Shown here: in pieces, positions 35,123-45,207 of the stretch | Position numbering within the stretch: position 1 is the first letter of the stretch | How the letters are laid out: every line of letters begins with the position of its first letter | Source of the DNA: Lacticaseibacillus chiayiensis | GTDB taxonomy: Bacteria; Bacillota; Bacilli; Lactobacillales; Lactobacillaceae | Length of the DNA: 64,000 nucleotides | Direction: 5' to 3' | NCBI RefSeq assembly: GCF_004123795.1 | Contig: NZ_MSSM01000035.1 | Location: forward strand, 1-64,000 | Program-made: the position numbers and the translations under genes | The notes under the pieces: model-generated | Databases searched by the model: none | Told to the model about the DNA's origin: nothing | Seen by the model: only the letters and a program-made list of their open reading frames with translations

Positions 35123-35936
35123 GACGGCGCACCCCTTTCTTCTTTCGTTCACCGGTCAGGAACATGATGATAAACATAGCGACAATCAAGACCACACCGA
35201 TCGTTGAGCCCATGCCCCAGTTCATTGTCGTCAAAAAATGCTCTTCAATGGCGGTACCAAGGGTGATGACTCGATTTCCACCAATTAATCGGGTTAACAT
35301 GAACAGGCTCAAACTTGGAATAAACACCGCCTGAACCCCAGATTTGACTCCGGAAATCGTCAACGGCCAAACCACTTTGGTAAACGTCTGCCAGCCTTTT
35401 GCCCCCAGATCCTGCGAAGCATTCACCAGATTCTCCGGCAATTCTTCAATCGCATTGAAGATCGGCAGAATCATGAACGGAATTTCGATGTACGCAGCGA
35501 CAAAAATAAAGCTGAAATCAGTAAAAAGAAATTGTTGCGGCGCAATCCCAAACATCCCTAAGAAACTGTTAACCCCGCCGTCCTGACTGAAGATGCCGAT
35601 GAACGCATATGCTTTTAGTAACAAGTTAATCCATGTCGGTAAGATGATCAGTAACAGCCACAGTTGCTTATGCTTGGCGTAATGCAGCAAATAGGCAGTC
35701 GGATAACTGATCAATAACGTGGCAAACGTGATCAAAAAAGCATACCAAACCGAATTAATCGTCATCATAATATAAGTGCCGGACTGAAAATAAGTTTGGT
35801 AATTTGCCAAGGTAAAATGGCCGCTAATATCAAAAAAGCTTTGATAAACGATCAACACCATTGGCGCGATGACAAATAGTGCGAGCCACATCACATAAGG
35901 TGTATAAAATGCAACATTCGTGGTGGATTTTTTCAC
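35112..35936 (-). CDS. potB: Spermidine/putrescine ABC transporter permease PotB
   Basis: 274 residues from a GTG at 35936, which follows GAGGAGGG by 5 nt. Six TM helices and the EAA loop LVNASQDLGAKGWQTFTKVVWPLTISGV. It lies 96 bp downstream of potA; the gap shows no terminator. Confidence 0.92.
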   Translation of the reverse strand: MKKSTTNVAFYTPYVMWLALFVIAPMVLIVYQSFFDISGHFTLANYQTYFQSGTYIMMTINSVWYAFLITFATLLISYPTAYLLHYAKHKQLWLLLIILPTWINLLLKAYAFIGIFSQDGGVNSFLGMFGIAPQQFLFTDFSFIFVAAYIEIPFMILPIFNAIEELPENLVNASQDLGAKGWQTFTKVVWPLTISGVKSGVQAVFIPSLSLFMLTRLIGGNRVITLGTAIEEHFLTTMNWGMGSTIGVVLIVAMFIIMFLTGERKKKGVRRHEA

Positions 35937-36032
35937 GATGACCCTCCTCAGATTCAAAATCTAATGGTGCCCGCCAAGTGGTGGCCTTTCCAGACTATAA
36001 ACACCGACAAACACCCATCCTCCTACTATGGA

Positions 36033-37121
36033 TCAGTCGCCTTCGTAGGTTTCCAGCCGTGCGTCGAACTCTTCTTCGGATTCGTTCAGTCGCATGACGT
36101 GAATATCTTCAGGATCAAAGGTTAATCCGACCGTTTCCCCGTCTTTTGCCGGATTCGTCGAGTGAATCAACCATTCATTTTGCAGTTGGTCGTAAGCGAC
36201 AATTTCGTAATAATCACCGCGGAATAGTTGGGTATCGACTTCAACATTCACTTTACCGGCGTCTGCTGCCGTAATATCCAAATCTTCCGGCCGTAAAACA
36301 ACTTCAACGGGTTCATTGGGCCGCATACCGGCATCGGCACATTCAAACTGTTTGCCATTGAATTCAACCAAGAAATCCTTAATCATGTGACCGGGGATGA
36401 TATTGCTTTCACCAATAAAATCAGCAACAAAATGGTTGACTGGTTCATCGTAAATATCCACCGGCGTGCCACTTTGCTGTACCTGGCCATCGTTCATGAC
36501 AAAAATTTCATCTGATAATGCAAGCGCTTCTTCTTGGTCATGGGTCACAAACAGGAAGGTGATCCCCAACCTTTCCTGCAATTCACGCAGTTCATACTGC
36601 ATATCTTTACGCAGCTTAGCGTCAAGCGCCGATAATGGTTCGTCCAAAAGTAACACTTGCGGCTCAAGGACAATCGCCCGGGCAATGGCGACGCGCTGTT
36701 GCTGGCCACCTGATAGCTCGGAAATTTCCCGGTCAGCATACCCTTGCAGCCGAACCATTTTAAGCGCATCTGTCACCTTAGTTTGAATCGTTTCTTTGCT
36801 CATCCGATGCAACCGCAACCCAAACGCAACATTGTCAAAGACGTTAAGGTGCGGAAATAACGCATAATCCTGGAAAACAGTATTCACTTTGCGCTGGTTA
36901 GCCGGAACATCATTTATTTTTTTGCCATCAAAAAGAACTTCGCCTTCCGAGACATCCAAAAATCCGGCAATGGCACGCAAAATCGTAGTTTTACCGGAGC
37001 CAGACGGACCAAGCAACGTATAGAATTTTCCTTGTTCGATCTCGATATTGATATCTTTTAATACCTGCGTGTCGCCGTACCGTTTGCCGACATGCTTTAA
37101 TTCAACAATAATGTTGCTCAA
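36033..37121 (-). CDS. potA: Spermidine/putrescine ABC transporter ATP-binding protein
   Basis: 362 residues from a TTG at 37121 ([15 protein letters not shown]), placed after AAGGAG; 12 codons are open upstream but the family starts here. Walker [10 protein letters not shown], signature [14 protein letters not shown], Walker [12 protein letters not shown], then a C-terminal TOBE domain ([10 protein letters not shown]). The rare start may keep ATPase dose low. Confidence 0.93.
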   Translation of the reverse strand: MSNIIVELKHVGKRYGDTQVLKDINIEIEQGKFYTLLGPSGSGKTTILRAIAGFLDVSEGEVLFDGKKINDVPANQRKVNTVFQDYALFPHLNVFDNVAFGLRLHRMSKETIQTKVTDALKMVRLQGYADREISELSGGQQQRVAIARAIVLEPQVLLLDEPLSALDAKLRKDMQYELRELQERLGITFLFVTHDQEEALALSDEIFVMNDGQVQQSGTPVDIYDEPVNHFVADFIGESNIIPGHMIKDFLVEFNGKQFECADAGMRPNEPVEVVLRPEDLDITAADAGKVNVEVDTQLFRGDYYEIVAYDQLQNEWLIHSTNPAKDGETVGLTFDPEDIHVMRLNESEEEFDARLETYEGD

Positions 37122-37134
37122 TGAACCCAACTCC

Positions 37135-37674
37135 TTATAGATAAGATGCTGTCGCAACTAGCAGGCACCTGCTGCGACCGGTTGCTGCATTCACCAATTG
37201 ATGTTGCTTCGTCGCGTGAAAATAGATAGTTTCCCCTTTTTTAGCGACATAAGCCTGATCACCTAACAGCAGTTTCACTTTGCCGCTGACAACGTAAACA
37301 AATGTCTCTGCCGGAGATGGTTCAAAAGTTTTGAAAAAGCCATTCGGGGCAAAATCGATCATCACTGGCTCCATCTCATTCTCATTGCTCTCCGGCACCA
37401 ACCACTTCAATTGATAACCTTTATCCTCATCCAGATAAGTGACCTGATCCTCTTCGTGGTAGACCAGCGAATCGACTGGCTCTTCCCGGAAAAAATCAGC
37501 CGGGGACTCGCCTAAAACGCTCAGGATATCAAAAAAAGTCTCTAATGACGGTGAACTTTGGTCATGTTCAACCTGCGAAATATACCCTTTCGATAAATCT
37601 GTCCGTTCGCCAAGTTCTTCCTGCGTCAGGTTTTTTCGAATGCGCAGATCACGAATTTTACTGCCAATATCCAT
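37135..37674 (-). CDS. XRE-family regulator with C-terminal cupin domain
   Basis: 179 residues. HTH at about 6-60 ([30 protein letters not shown]), cupin at about 105-175 ([29 protein letters not shown]). Same architecture as PuuR-type polyamine-responsive repressors. First gene of the pot operon, 13 bp before potA, so it probably senses polyamine or a related ligand through the cupin and autoregulates uptake. Confidence 0.88.
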   Translation of the reverse strand: MDIGSKIRDLRIRKNLTQEELGERTDLSKGYISQVEHDQSSPSLETFFDILSVLGESPADFFREEPVDSLVYHEEDQVTYLDEDKGYQLKWLVPESNENEMEPVMIDFAPNGFFKTFEPSPAETFVYVVSGKVKLLLGDQAYVAKKGETIYFHATKQHQLVNAATGRSRCLLVATASYL

Positions 37675-37705
37675 GGCACACCGCCTTTTTAGGTTTCGTT
37701 AAACT

Positions 37706-37759
37706 AAACTTCAAGTTTACTGACTCTGCCTATTATACAAATGTCATGCACCAACGCAA
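37706..37759 (-). promoter_or_regulatory. Promoter and candidate operator of the XRE-cupin/pot operon
   Basis: Minus-strand TTGCGT (37759-37754), 16-bp spacer, TATAAT (37737-37732). Downstream of the start region lies AAACTTCAAGTTT (37706-37718), a perfect 6+1+6 dyad and a likely binding site for the XRE-cupin repressor. Confidence 0.6.
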
Positions 37760-37849
37760 GCTTTTATGACTGAGATGTGTAAAAATATTTTTCAAGCGGG
37801 ACTGCCGGTCCGAAAATTCAACGAATATCGGCGCAAATCGTTAGCGCAC

Positions 37850-37899
37850 AAAAATGGCGGCATCACATTTTCCTTTGAGAAAATATGATGTCGCCATTC
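37850..37899 (-). terminator. Terminator of the CPA1 antiporter gene
   Basis: AAATGGCGGCATCACATTTTC paired (in two halves, interrupted) with GAAAATATGATGTCGCCATT; T-run on the minus strand. Confidence 0.75.
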
Positions 37900-37943
37900 A
37901 TTTATTAACCTAGCATCACGCCAGCCTTGTCAGTCTTCAAAAA

Positions 37944-40055
37944 TCAAACTTCCTCCAAAGACGTCAGAGTCGCTGCGTTTTCGGTGAAATTGACATTTTG
38001 GTTCAATCGCTGCGCCATCGTCATGGTGATGTAGCCTTTCTCCATCAAATCATGAATCGCCGTACGCTCTGCAGCAAAGGCAATCGCGCGCAATCGACTT
38101 AGCTCATGCTCGTATTGGGTGGATTTATGCGTATTCAACGCCTTGACCGAGGCAATACGATTGCGATACTGGACAATCAATGAATAAATCACCTGGCGAT
38201 TGTAATGGTGGGCCTTGTTTTCTTTTTGCCGGAGAAACTTCGACAAGTACTTCAAACCGCCTTTTGCTGTTTCTTTTTCAATGAACAATTTCTCGTTAAA
38301 GAAGCGATGCGAGCGGTTCTGCTCGCTGGCTACCGTGTACCAGAAGTGTGATAGTCGCAGTGCGGAGCGGTCAAAAAGCATGCGTAATGTCGGACGTCCC
38401 GAGCGTTTAGCCATCGAGTCCAAATCATCCATTCGGTGTTTCAATTGCTTGCGGGCTTTGGCATAACTTTTCGACATGATTTTATTTTCCCGCCACAAAT
38501 CATCCAACGCATATAATTCGCCTTGAACGCCGACTTTGCGCAAGTCGAGTTCATCTTGGACCAGTGGCGGAATTGCCGCACCGGTGTCTTCAGCCAGCTC
38601 TAGTCGACGAATCAGATTCTGATATTCCGCGATGAGATCCAACGCGGCTTTTTGATTATTCTCGCGGCGCTCGGATTCAACTCGACGCACGGCCATCTGG
38701 TACACAAACATCTGTGCTTGGCTCAACGAAATAATCCGTACATCATTGGCGTGATCCTCATCATCTTCAGTATCATCATCGGTTGTTGCAATGGTGGAAC
38801 CACGCGTTTGTAAAGGTGCGACTGAGCGTGTCACAATCGGCAAGGCTACAATCGCAACGATCAGGCTCACCACCACAACGCCTGCCGCGATAAATAACAT
38901 CAGGCTGCGTTCTGGAAACGGATCGCCATTAGCCAGTACGGTTGGTACCGCAAATACCCCAACCAACGTGATGGCACCGCGAACTCCTGAAATGCCGCTT
39001 AATAATGCCGCACGCCATGAAGGCTGGTTGCCTTTTGACCGCACCGTCAGTAACATGTAGCCATAAATCCATAAGGTTCGTAAAATCAAAATTCCAAGAT
39101 AGACCAACACGACAAAGCCGAGTGCCTGTAATGTGCTGACTTCATGATCGGCAATCGTATCGCGCATCGCCACCGGCAGTTCGATGCCTAGAATCAGGAA
39201 AATAATCCCGTTAAGCGTGTAAACAATTAAATCCCAAGTTCGCTCTGACACGATTCTTAATTCCGGCAATGCAGCCACATACCGATTGTGCTGCGTATTG
39301 CTCAGCAGCCCCGCCACAACCACGGCAATGACGCCGGAAGCGTGCATAAATTCGTCAACAATCAAATAAATAAAAAACGGCGTTAACACCTGTAAGATCG
39401 TGTGCAGAATGACATCATTAATGCCTTGTTGCAGTAGCCAGTTTCGACTTAAGTTAATGATTCCGATTAAAACAAGTCCAGCCAATGCGCCAACTAATGA
39501 CACATACAAGAAGTCCTGGACGGCGTGACCAAAAGCAAATGTTCCCGTCAAGGTTGCGGCAATACCGTATTTGAATCCGATCAAGCCGCTGGCATCATTA
39601 ATCAGACTTTCCCCGCTTACTAAGTGCAACACGCCACTTGGTAAATGTGCCCGCTTAGCTAGGCTTTGAACCGCAATCGGATCAGTCGGACTGAGAATCG
39701 CTGCCAAGGCAAAACTCGCAGGTAGTGGCAGTGGTGGGATCAGGAAATGAATCAAATAACCACCAACCAGCATCGTTGCAAAGACCAGGAAAATCGCATT
39801 TCCGATGATCGGACCGCGCAACTCCCACAACTCCCGCCGTGGAAAATGACGTCCATCGTAATACAACAACGGCGCAATGAACAAGAGCATAAACCAATCA
39901 GTCGCTAAATTAATTGTTAAATGAAAAAACAAAGCCGCGCCGAGTCCCAGCGCGACTTGAATCAAAGATACCGGGACAGCGACAATGTAGTGGCTGAGCA
40001 CGTTCGACACGATGACCAGCGCCATCAAGAACAAGACGGCTTCGACTAAATGCAT
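37944..40055 (-). CDS. CPA1-family Na+/H+ antiporter
   Basis: 703 residues. About 12 TM helices in the first 405 residues, including the ion-binding LSPTDPIAVQSLAKRAHLP and GESLINDASGLIGFK segments (the ND pair of NhaP/CPA1). A roughly 290-residue cytoplasmic, charged, helical C terminus follows. Exchanges Na+ or K+ for protons in pH and salt homeostasis. An acidic low-complexity stretch (TTDDDTEDDEDHAND) marks the junction. Gene stands alone. Confidence 0.9.
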   Translation of the reverse strand: MHLVEAVLFLMALVIVSNVLSHYIVAVPVSLIQVALGLGAALFFHLTINLATDWFMLLFIAPLLYYDGRHFPRRELWELRGPIIGNAIFLVFATMLVGGYLIHFLIPPLPLPASFALAAILSPTDPIAVQSLAKRAHLPSGVLHLVSGESLINDASGLIGFKYGIAATLTGTFAFGHAVQDFLYVSLVGALAGLVLIGIINLSRNWLLQQGINDVILHTILQVLTPFFIYLIVDEFMHASGVIAVVVAGLLSNTQHNRYVAALPELRIVSERTWDLIVYTLNGIIFLILGIELPVAMRDTIADHEVSTLQALGFVVLVYLGILILRTLWIYGYMLLTVRSKGNQPSWRAALLSGISGVRGAITLVGVFAVPTVLANGDPFPERSLMLFIAAGVVVVSLIVAIVALPIVTRSVAPLQTRGSTIATTDDDTEDDEDHANDVRIISLSQAQMFVYQMAVRRVESERRENNQKAALDLIAEYQNLIRRLELAEDTGAAIPPLVQDELDLRKVGVQGELYALDDLWRENKIMSKSYAKARKQLKHRMDDLDSMAKRSGRPTLRMLFDRSALRLSHFWYTVASEQNRSHRFFNEKLFIEKETAKGGLKYLSKFLRQKENKAHHYNRQVIYSLIVQYRNRIASVKALNTHKSTQYEHELSRLRAIAFAAERTAIHDLMEKGYITMTMAQRLNQNVNFTENAATLTSLEEV

Positions 40056-40088
40056 TGTTGGGCCCCTTTCTTTTATTTTGAATGTAAG

Positions 40089-40991
40089 CTATGACTGCAA
40101 TGGCTCGCCAATAATGCGAACTTCGGTTTCCAAATCGACACCAAATTTGGCTTTGACCGTTTTCTGGATCAGGTGGATCATATTCAGATAGTCAGTGGCA
40201 GTTGCGTCGCCTAAATTGATAATAAAACCTGCATGTTTCATTGAAACCTGCGCACCACCAATAATGTGACCTTGCAAACCGGCTTTTTGAATCATCGGAC
40301 CCACAAAATGATGTGGCGGTCGCTTAAAAACAGACCCGCATGACGGATATTCTAATGGCTGTTTGGCCGCTCGTCTTGCGTTCAATTCGTCCATTTTAGC
40401 CCGAATTGCCGGTTTGTCGCCGCGCTTCAGGGAAAAAGTGACACTTAACACAACATCTCCGGTATCTTGAACGATACTGTGGCGATACCAAAACTTTAAT
40501 TCGCGATGGTTATAAGTCTTGAGTTCACCTGTGCGCGTCAACACATGGGCACTGCTGATGACATTGCAGACTTCACCACCATAAGCACCGGCATTCATGA
40601 AAAGTGCGCCGCCGACACTTCCGGGAATTCCGGCCGCAAACTCAAGACCGGTCAGTCCGGCACGATATGCAGCTTCAGTCGTATCGATAAGACGTGCGCC
40701 TGCTTGGGCAGTTACAGTGTTTCCGGTCACCATAATTTCGTTCATGGCCGTCAAAATCAAGACCAGCCCACGGATACCGCCATCGCGCACAATTAAATTA
40801 CTTGCGTTCCCAATGACGGTCAAAGGCAAATGCTGTTGCCGCGCGGATTCAACCAGAGTCCGAACCTCGGCGACGTTTTTAGGAAAAGCCAGTAAATCAG
40901 CTGGCCCACCGGTTTTTGTAAACGTATAATGACTTAACGGCTCATCATGCATGATGGTGATCCCTTCAAGCATCCGTGGTGCATCTACCAC
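40089..40991 (-). CDS. murB: UDP-N-acetylenolpyruvoylglucosamine reductase
   Basis: 300 residues, NADPH/FAD enzyme that makes UDP-MurNAc. Type II Mur[15 protein letters not shown] and [17 protein letters not shown] bind [24 protein letters not shown] is the central motif, and the catalytic Ser lies in [13 protein letters not shown] with KAGLQG and Glu in [11 protein letters not shown] place the start at the GTG at 40991, 9 nt after AAAGGA; other in-frame starts lie at 41009 and at the ATG of MLEGITIM. Confidence 0.94.
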   Translation of the reverse strand: MVDAPRMLEGITIMHDEPLSHYTFTKTGGPADLLAFPKNVAEVRTLVESARQQHLPLTVIGNASNLIVRDGGIRGLVLILTAMNEIMVTGNTVTAQAGARLIDTTEAAYRAGLTGLEFAAGIPGSVGGALFMNAGAYGGEVCNVISSAHVLTRTGELKTYNHRELKFWYRHSIVQDTGDVVLSVTFSLKRGDKPAIRAKMDELNARRAAKQPLEYPSCGSVFKRPPHHFVGPMIQKAGLQGHIIGGAQVSMKHAGFIINLGDATATDYLNMIHLIQKTVKAKFGVDLETEVRIIGEPLQS

Positions 40992-41060
40992 AACATCAGG
41001 TCCTTTCAAAAAGACTACTTAATATATTTTAGCAGAAATTGACGATTGTGAACACTTGGA

Positions 41061-41183
41061 GAGCGTGAGCAGGCCCGGTTAGAAACCGGAGCATAAGTGG
41101 CCTCGGACTTAAATGGCTGATCTTTGGCCATTTAGTCCGAGGTCCTTATGTGTAGGTTTCTGGGCCTGCGAACGCGTTTACGC
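41061..41183. repeat. Repeat family A, full dispersed copy
   Basis: Same frame as the 12358 array: GAGCGTGA at the left end and GCGAACGCGTTTACGC at the right. Arms GCAGGCCC / GGGCCTGC, AGAAACC / GGTTTCT, CATAAG / CTTATG, GCCTCGGAC / GTCCGAGG. Again the bases differ from the other units but stay paired. Confidence 0.8.
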
Positions 41184-41278
41184 GACAGTGTCGGACAACT
41201 TATGGCCGGTTTTTGGCCATTGCGACCGAGGTCCTGACACTCTGGTTTCTGAGCCAGTGAGCAGGTTCGTGAGCACTT
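41184..41278. repeat. Repeat family A, partial copy
   Basis: Directly abuts the full copy. The 3' half is recognisable (GGCCATTGCG, GAGGTCCTGACACTC, GGTTTCTGAGCCAG), while most of the 5' arm is missing. The gap 41010-41348 is thus mostly repeat A plus the exoA promoter region. Confidence 0.6.
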
Positions 41279-41348
41279 AGCTCCCCGTGCGTTTGGTAGA
41301 AAAGTCTAGTAGAATAAAATGGCAATGTAACGATAGGAGTGAAATTCT

Positions 41349-42107
41349 TTGAAATTGATTTCGTGGAACGTCAATGGCTTGCGAGCCGTCTTAAAAAAAG
41401 ACTTTATGACAATCTTTAATGCACTGGATGCTGATTGGTTTTGTCTTCAAGAAACCAAAATGCAGGAAGGCCAAGTGACGCTTGACCTTCCTGGCTACTA
41501 TCAGTATTTTAACTACGCAGAACGCAAAGGTTATTCAGGCACCGCGATTTTTACGAAACACAAACCGCTCAATGTGACTTACGGAATGGGAATTCCCGAG
41601 CATGATAAAGAAGGCCGCATCATTACGCTTGAATATCCCAAGTTTTACTTAATGACGGTTTATACGCCCAACTCTGGCGGTGAACTCAAGCGGCTCGATT
41701 ATCGGCAACAATGGGATAAGGACTTTCGCGACTATACCACCCGATTGGCAGAAAAGAAGCCATTGGTTTATTGCGGCGATTTAAACGTTGCTCATGAACC
41801 GATCGATCTTAAAAATGATAAAACCAATCACCATAACGCTGGGTTCACCGACGAGGAACGTACCGATTTTACCAAGCAGCTTAATAGCGGCTTTATTGAC
41901 ACTTTCCGCCATCTATATCCCGACACGGTCACTTATTCTTGGTGGAGTTATCGATTCCATGCGCGCGCCAATAATGCCGGGTGGCGGATTGACTACTTTG
42001 TTGCCAGTTCAAACTTTCAGCCATATGTCAAAGATGCCAAAATTTTAACCGATGTCATGGGCAGTGACCACTGTCCGGTTGAACTCACAACGCAGGATTT
42101 ACTATAG
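41349..42107 (+). CDS. Exodeoxyribonuclease III / AP endonuclease
   Basis: 252 residues starting at TTG 41349 after AGGAG. DNase I-like fold: ISWNVNGLRA (Asn7), LQETKMQ (Glu34), YTPNSG, CGDLNVAH (Asp/Asn pair), NNAGWRIDYF and GSDHCPVEL (catalytic His). Base-excision repair enzyme of the ExoA/XthA type. It is followed after 11 bp by a DnaQ-like exonuclease gene. Confidence 0.93.
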   Translation: MKLISWNVNGLRAVLKKDFMTIFNALDADWFCLQETKMQEGQVTLDLPGYYQYFNYAERKGYSGTAIFTKHKPLNVTYGMGIPEHDKEGRIITLEYPKFYLMTVYTPNSGGELKRLDYRQQWDKDFRDYTTRLAEKKPLVYCGDLNVAHEPIDLKNDKTNHHNAGFTDEERTDFTKQLNSGFIDTFRHLYPDTVTYSWWSYRFHARANNAGWRIDYFVASSNFQPYVKDAKILTDVMGSDHCPVELTTQDLL

Positions 42108-42118
42108 GAGCGTCAAAA

Positions 42119-42661
42119 ATGGATTTTATTGCCATGGATTTTGAAACCGCCAATCGCAAACGTGCCTCGGCTTGTTCGCTCGCCATTGTGGTCGTGCAGC
42201 AAAATCGGGTCGTTGATAGCTTTTATACGCTCATCAACCCACAGATGCACTTTGATCCGCAAAATATTCGGATTCACGGGATCACACCAGATATGGTCCA
42301 GAACCAGCCGACTTTTGATCAGGTTTGGCCACATATCCAGATGTTTTATACACCGGGTCGCATCGTCACGGCTCACAATGCCCCATTCGATGTGTCGGTG
42401 TTACGCCTGACACTTGACCGTTATGGCATCGCTGCGCCGCGCTATCAGGTGATCGACACTGTTCGGACTTCACGGCAATTTTTACCGAAGTTGCCGAATC
42501 ATCGGTTGGATACGGTCAGTGCTGCGTTAAAAATTCCGCTGGAACATCACCATAACGCGCTGGCAGATAGTTATGCCTGTGCACGAATTCTCATTGCCGA
42601 GAACAAACATTTTGGCGAAGCCCGAACGAAAGCTATGATGAAACTTGCTAAGGCCGGTTAA
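42119..42661 (+). CDS. DnaQ-like DEDDh 3'-5' exonuclease
   Basis: 180 residues. Exo I FIAMDFETAN (D7, E9), Exo II AHNAPFDVSVL (D), Exo III HHNALADSYACA (H and D), so the DEDDh set is complete. Stand-alone proofreading-type exonuclease of the PolC-exo/DinG-N family; probably acts with the upstream ExoIII in repair, judged by co-transcription only. Confidence 0.88.
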   Translation: MDFIAMDFETANRKRASACSLAIVVVQQNRVVDSFYTLINPQMHFDPQNIRIHGITPDMVQNQPTFDQVWPHIQMFYTPGRIVTAHNAPFDVSVLRLTLDRYGIAAPRYQVIDTVRTSRQFLPKLPNHRLDTVSAALKIPLEHHHNALADSYACARILIAENKHFGEARTKAMMKLAKAG

Positions 42662-42696
42662 TGACCAAGTAAAGCTTAGTAATCAGTCTTAATGCC

Positions 42697-42829
42697 GTGC
42701 CAAACTTCGCAATCTCCGGTTTGCCACCTCATAATTAAATAACCCAAGAAATTACCTTGGAGAAACAAAAGGTGAACATACTCTGAGTACGTTCACCCTT
42801 TTATTATAGCTATGAATTATGACCCAACC
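42697..42829. repeat. Repeat family B, copy 2
   Basis: Begins GTGCCAAACTTCGCAATCTCCGG (compare copy 1) and runs through the shared distal blocks to GAATTATGACCCAACC. It lacks the second half of the GTGCC...GGCAC palindrome. Its distal hairpin doubles as a terminator. Confidence 0.6.
42767..42802. terminator. Bidirectional terminator inside repeat B copy 2
   Basis: AAAAGGTGAAC / GTTCACCCTTTT stem with AT-rich flanks on both sides, between the convergent exonuclease and ABC exporter genes. Confidence 0.75.
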
Positions 42830-42864
42830 TTAACTGATTTAGAAGATAACTTCATCCTGCTATA

Positions 42865-44124
42865 TCAATTTTTAGCGACACTGCGCTCTGATTTCCAGAT
42901 GCTGAAGGACGTTTTCATCGACTGCCACAAGCCTGAACCAGAGTAAACCAGCACATTGTTCCGGTAGACTTTCACCGTGAACATGGTAAATAGTACGAGG
43001 AAGACGAAACTGATGGCAACGCTGATCCACGCCTCACCCATGCTGGCCCGGCCTAGTGACATCTGGGTAGGCATCACGAAGACATTAAGAAATGGGACAT
43101 AGCTCGTAATTTGTGCCAAAGCCGAGTCACTTGATTGAGCCGCAATCGTAATGAAATACCCGACCAATCCCAACATACTAATCGGCATAGCTGCCTGTTG
43201 GACCTGTTCCTGGTTGGAAACCAGCGAACCGGTCAGCGCTGCCAGTACTGAGTAGGTCAAGGTACCGATGATAAAGAAGACGACAATCATCGCTGTGGTG
43301 CCAGAAACCAGAATCGAGAAGTCAAACTGCTTCAAAACACCGGATACAAACGACTGATTTTTGATGAATTGCCAACTGATTACCCCCGCAACAACATAAA
43401 TCGCCAGCTGTGTTAGTAACAGCGCGAAGATTCCGGCCAGTTTCCCGAAGAATTGGGTTGTCGCGCTCACGGAGGACAAAAGGATCTCCATAATGCGCGA
43501 GCCTTTTTCCGTGGCAATTTCCTGAGCAAGAATCGAACCGTAAACCATGGTCACCATTAGGATCAAAATCATGGCCACAACCGCCACCCCGTGATTCATC
43601 AGTTGCGTTGAGTTTGACTTGGTGACTTGTTTACCATTCTCAATGGCCACTGTTTTGGTGCTGACCATTGGCGGCTGCGTGAGTGCCCTGACTTGCGCTG
43701 CCGTAAGATGCAGACTTGCCGCGGTACTGCTAAGTTTCAATCCGCTAAGTGCCGTGACCAAAGTGGTTTTATCAACCTCTTGTCCGTTATCCCGCGCAAC
43801 GTAGCGCGAGCGGAATTGGTCTTTGGCATCGACAGTTAAAATGCCGTCAACTTTCTCATCGTTTAGCGCCGCATCAGCCTTTTCACTGGACGAGTACACT
43901 TTAAAATGCAAGTCATTGCTGTTTTGCTTACTTAATGCCTGACTGACCGCGCTGACATCACTGACAACTGCCACTTGCGAGGGTGCCTGCGTTTTGGCAA
44001 TGTAAAAAGCAATGCCGACGCCGATGGCCAGAAACAGTAATGGCGAAAGAACCAAGAAGATCCACGAACCGCTTTTGGCGTTCTTTTTGTAAACCTGACT
44101 CATGACAACCCAGAATTTATGCAT
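42865..44124 (-). CDS. NatB/YhaP-type ABC exporter permease
   Basis: 419 residues: TM near the N terminus (SWIFLVLSPLLFLAIGVGIAFYIA), an extracytoplasmic domain of about 140 residues, then five TM helices. MVYGSILAQEIATEKGSRIMEILLSSVSAT is the hallmark cytoplasmic loop of this family. The start at 44124 overlaps the ATPase stop by 8 bp; a GTG at 44133 is possible. Family members export Na+ or peptides/drugs; substrate here unknown. Confidence 0.88.
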   Translation of the reverse strand: MHKFWVVMSQVYKKNAKSGSWIFLVLSPLLFLAIGVGIAFYIAKTQAPSQVAVVSDVSAVSQALSKQNSNDLHFKVYSSSEKADAALNDEKVDGILTVDAKDQFRSRYVARDNGQEVDKTTLVTALSGLKLSSTAASLHLTAAQVRALTQPPMVSTKTVAIENGKQVTKSNSTQLMNHGVAVVAMILILMVTMVYGSILAQEIATEKGSRIMEILLSSVSATTQFFGKLAGIFALLLTQLAIYVVAGVISWQFIKNQSFVSGVLKQFDFSILVSGTTAMIVVFFIIGTLTYSVLAALTGSLVSNQEQVQQAAMPISMLGLVGYFITIAAQSSDSALAQITSYVPFLNVFVMPTQMSLGRASMGEAWISVAISFVFLVLFTMFTVKVYRNNVLVYSGSGLWQSMKTSFSIWKSERSVAKN

Positions 44125-45013
44125 GTGTTTCACCCACTTTCAAGCGGAAAATCTCATCGAGGGTTGGCGGCTGCTGCCGAAATTCCGGTATATAACCATT
44201 AGCGACCGCTTTAGCGAAAATCTGGCGGCCCACTGCCGGATCTGCCAGCGTCAACTCAAACTCCTGTCCGTGTTGGCGAATGTTCGTCACACCGTCAAAA
44301 GCCTGCAAATCATCGCGGGATAACCCTGACTCAATGAAGAGCTTCGTTCGGCCAAAGCTTTCACGGATGTCACCAACAGCGCCATTCAAGACCATTTTGC
44401 CTTGTTTCAGCATCACCAGATGATCCGAGATGGCTTCGACATTGGCCATATCGTGGCTGGAATAAATAATGGCTGCACCATTGTCTTTCAGCATCTCAAT
44501 CCCAGCCATTAACAAGCTGGCATTGACCGGATCAAGCCCTGAGAACGGCTCATCGAGGATCACCAGTTTAGGCATGTGAATCATGGTCGCAATCACTTGC
44601 ACTTTTTGCTGGTTACCTTTGCTCAGGTCCTTGATTTTGTCGGTTGCCTTGCCTTTCACCTGAAAACGTTCCAGCCATTCGGGAATCCGGGCTTTCACAT
44701 CAGCCGTCTTCATCCCGCGCAATCGGGCAAAATAAATAATCTGATCCTGCACGCGCATCTTAGGATATAAACCCCGTTCTTCAGGCAAATAGCCAATGAT
44801 GTCATAGTCCTTTGCCGTTAACGGATGATCATTCCAGGTAATCGTTCCGGAGTCCGGTGTCAAAAAATTCAAAATCATTCGAAACGTCGTTGTTTTACCG
44901 GCACCGTTTTGGCCGATCAGTCCCATAATTTCGCCAGTTTTGACGGTAAAACTCACATCATTGACCGCCGTCATGGTGCCAAAAGTCTTGACGAGATCTT
45001 TAACTGCTAACAT
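44117..45013 (-). CDS. NatA/YhaQ-type ABC exporter ATP-binding protein
   Basis: 298 residues. Walker A GQNGAGKTT (about 34-42), signature LSKGNQQKVQVIA (LSKG instead of LSGG, as in NatA-like proteins), Walker B LVILDEPFSGLDP, and the DUF4162-type C-terminal domain (TLDEIFRLKVGE). Partner of the downstream permease. Confidence 0.9.
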   Translation of the reverse strand: MLAVKDLVKTFGTMTAVNDVSFTVKTGEIMGLIGQNGAGKTTTFRMILNFLTPDSGTITWNDHPLTAKDYDIIGYLPEERGLYPKMRVQDQIIYFARLRGMKTADVKARIPEWLERFQVKGKATDKIKDLSKGNQQKVQVIATMIHMPKLVILDEPFSGLDPVNASLLMAGIEMLKDNGAAIIYSSHDMANVEAISDHLVMLKQGKMVLNGAVGDIRESFGRTKLFIESGLSRDDLQAFDGVTNIRQHGQEFELTLADPAVGRQIFAKAVANGYIPEFRQQPPTLDEIFRLKVGETHA

Positions 45014-45132
45014 TGCACACCTACTTTCTTAATCCACGTCACGCTCCACATTGCTAACAGTGTAGCATGTGTACTTTACTTATCAAAGTATAATTTTCAA
45101 CTATTACAGCTGACGATTAACCTGTTTCACTA

Positions 45133-45175
45133 AAAATAGCACTGGGTCCACCACCGGTCTCAGTGCTATTTTGGT
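45133..45175 (-). terminator. Terminator of ung-pta-tsaE
   Basis: AAAATAGCACTG / CAGTGCTATTTT, 12-bp stem around a 16-nt loop; T-runs on both strands. Confidence 0.8.
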
Positions 45176-45207
45176 TGAAATTAAAATAAAAATCAGTGTC
45201 TCCGTAC

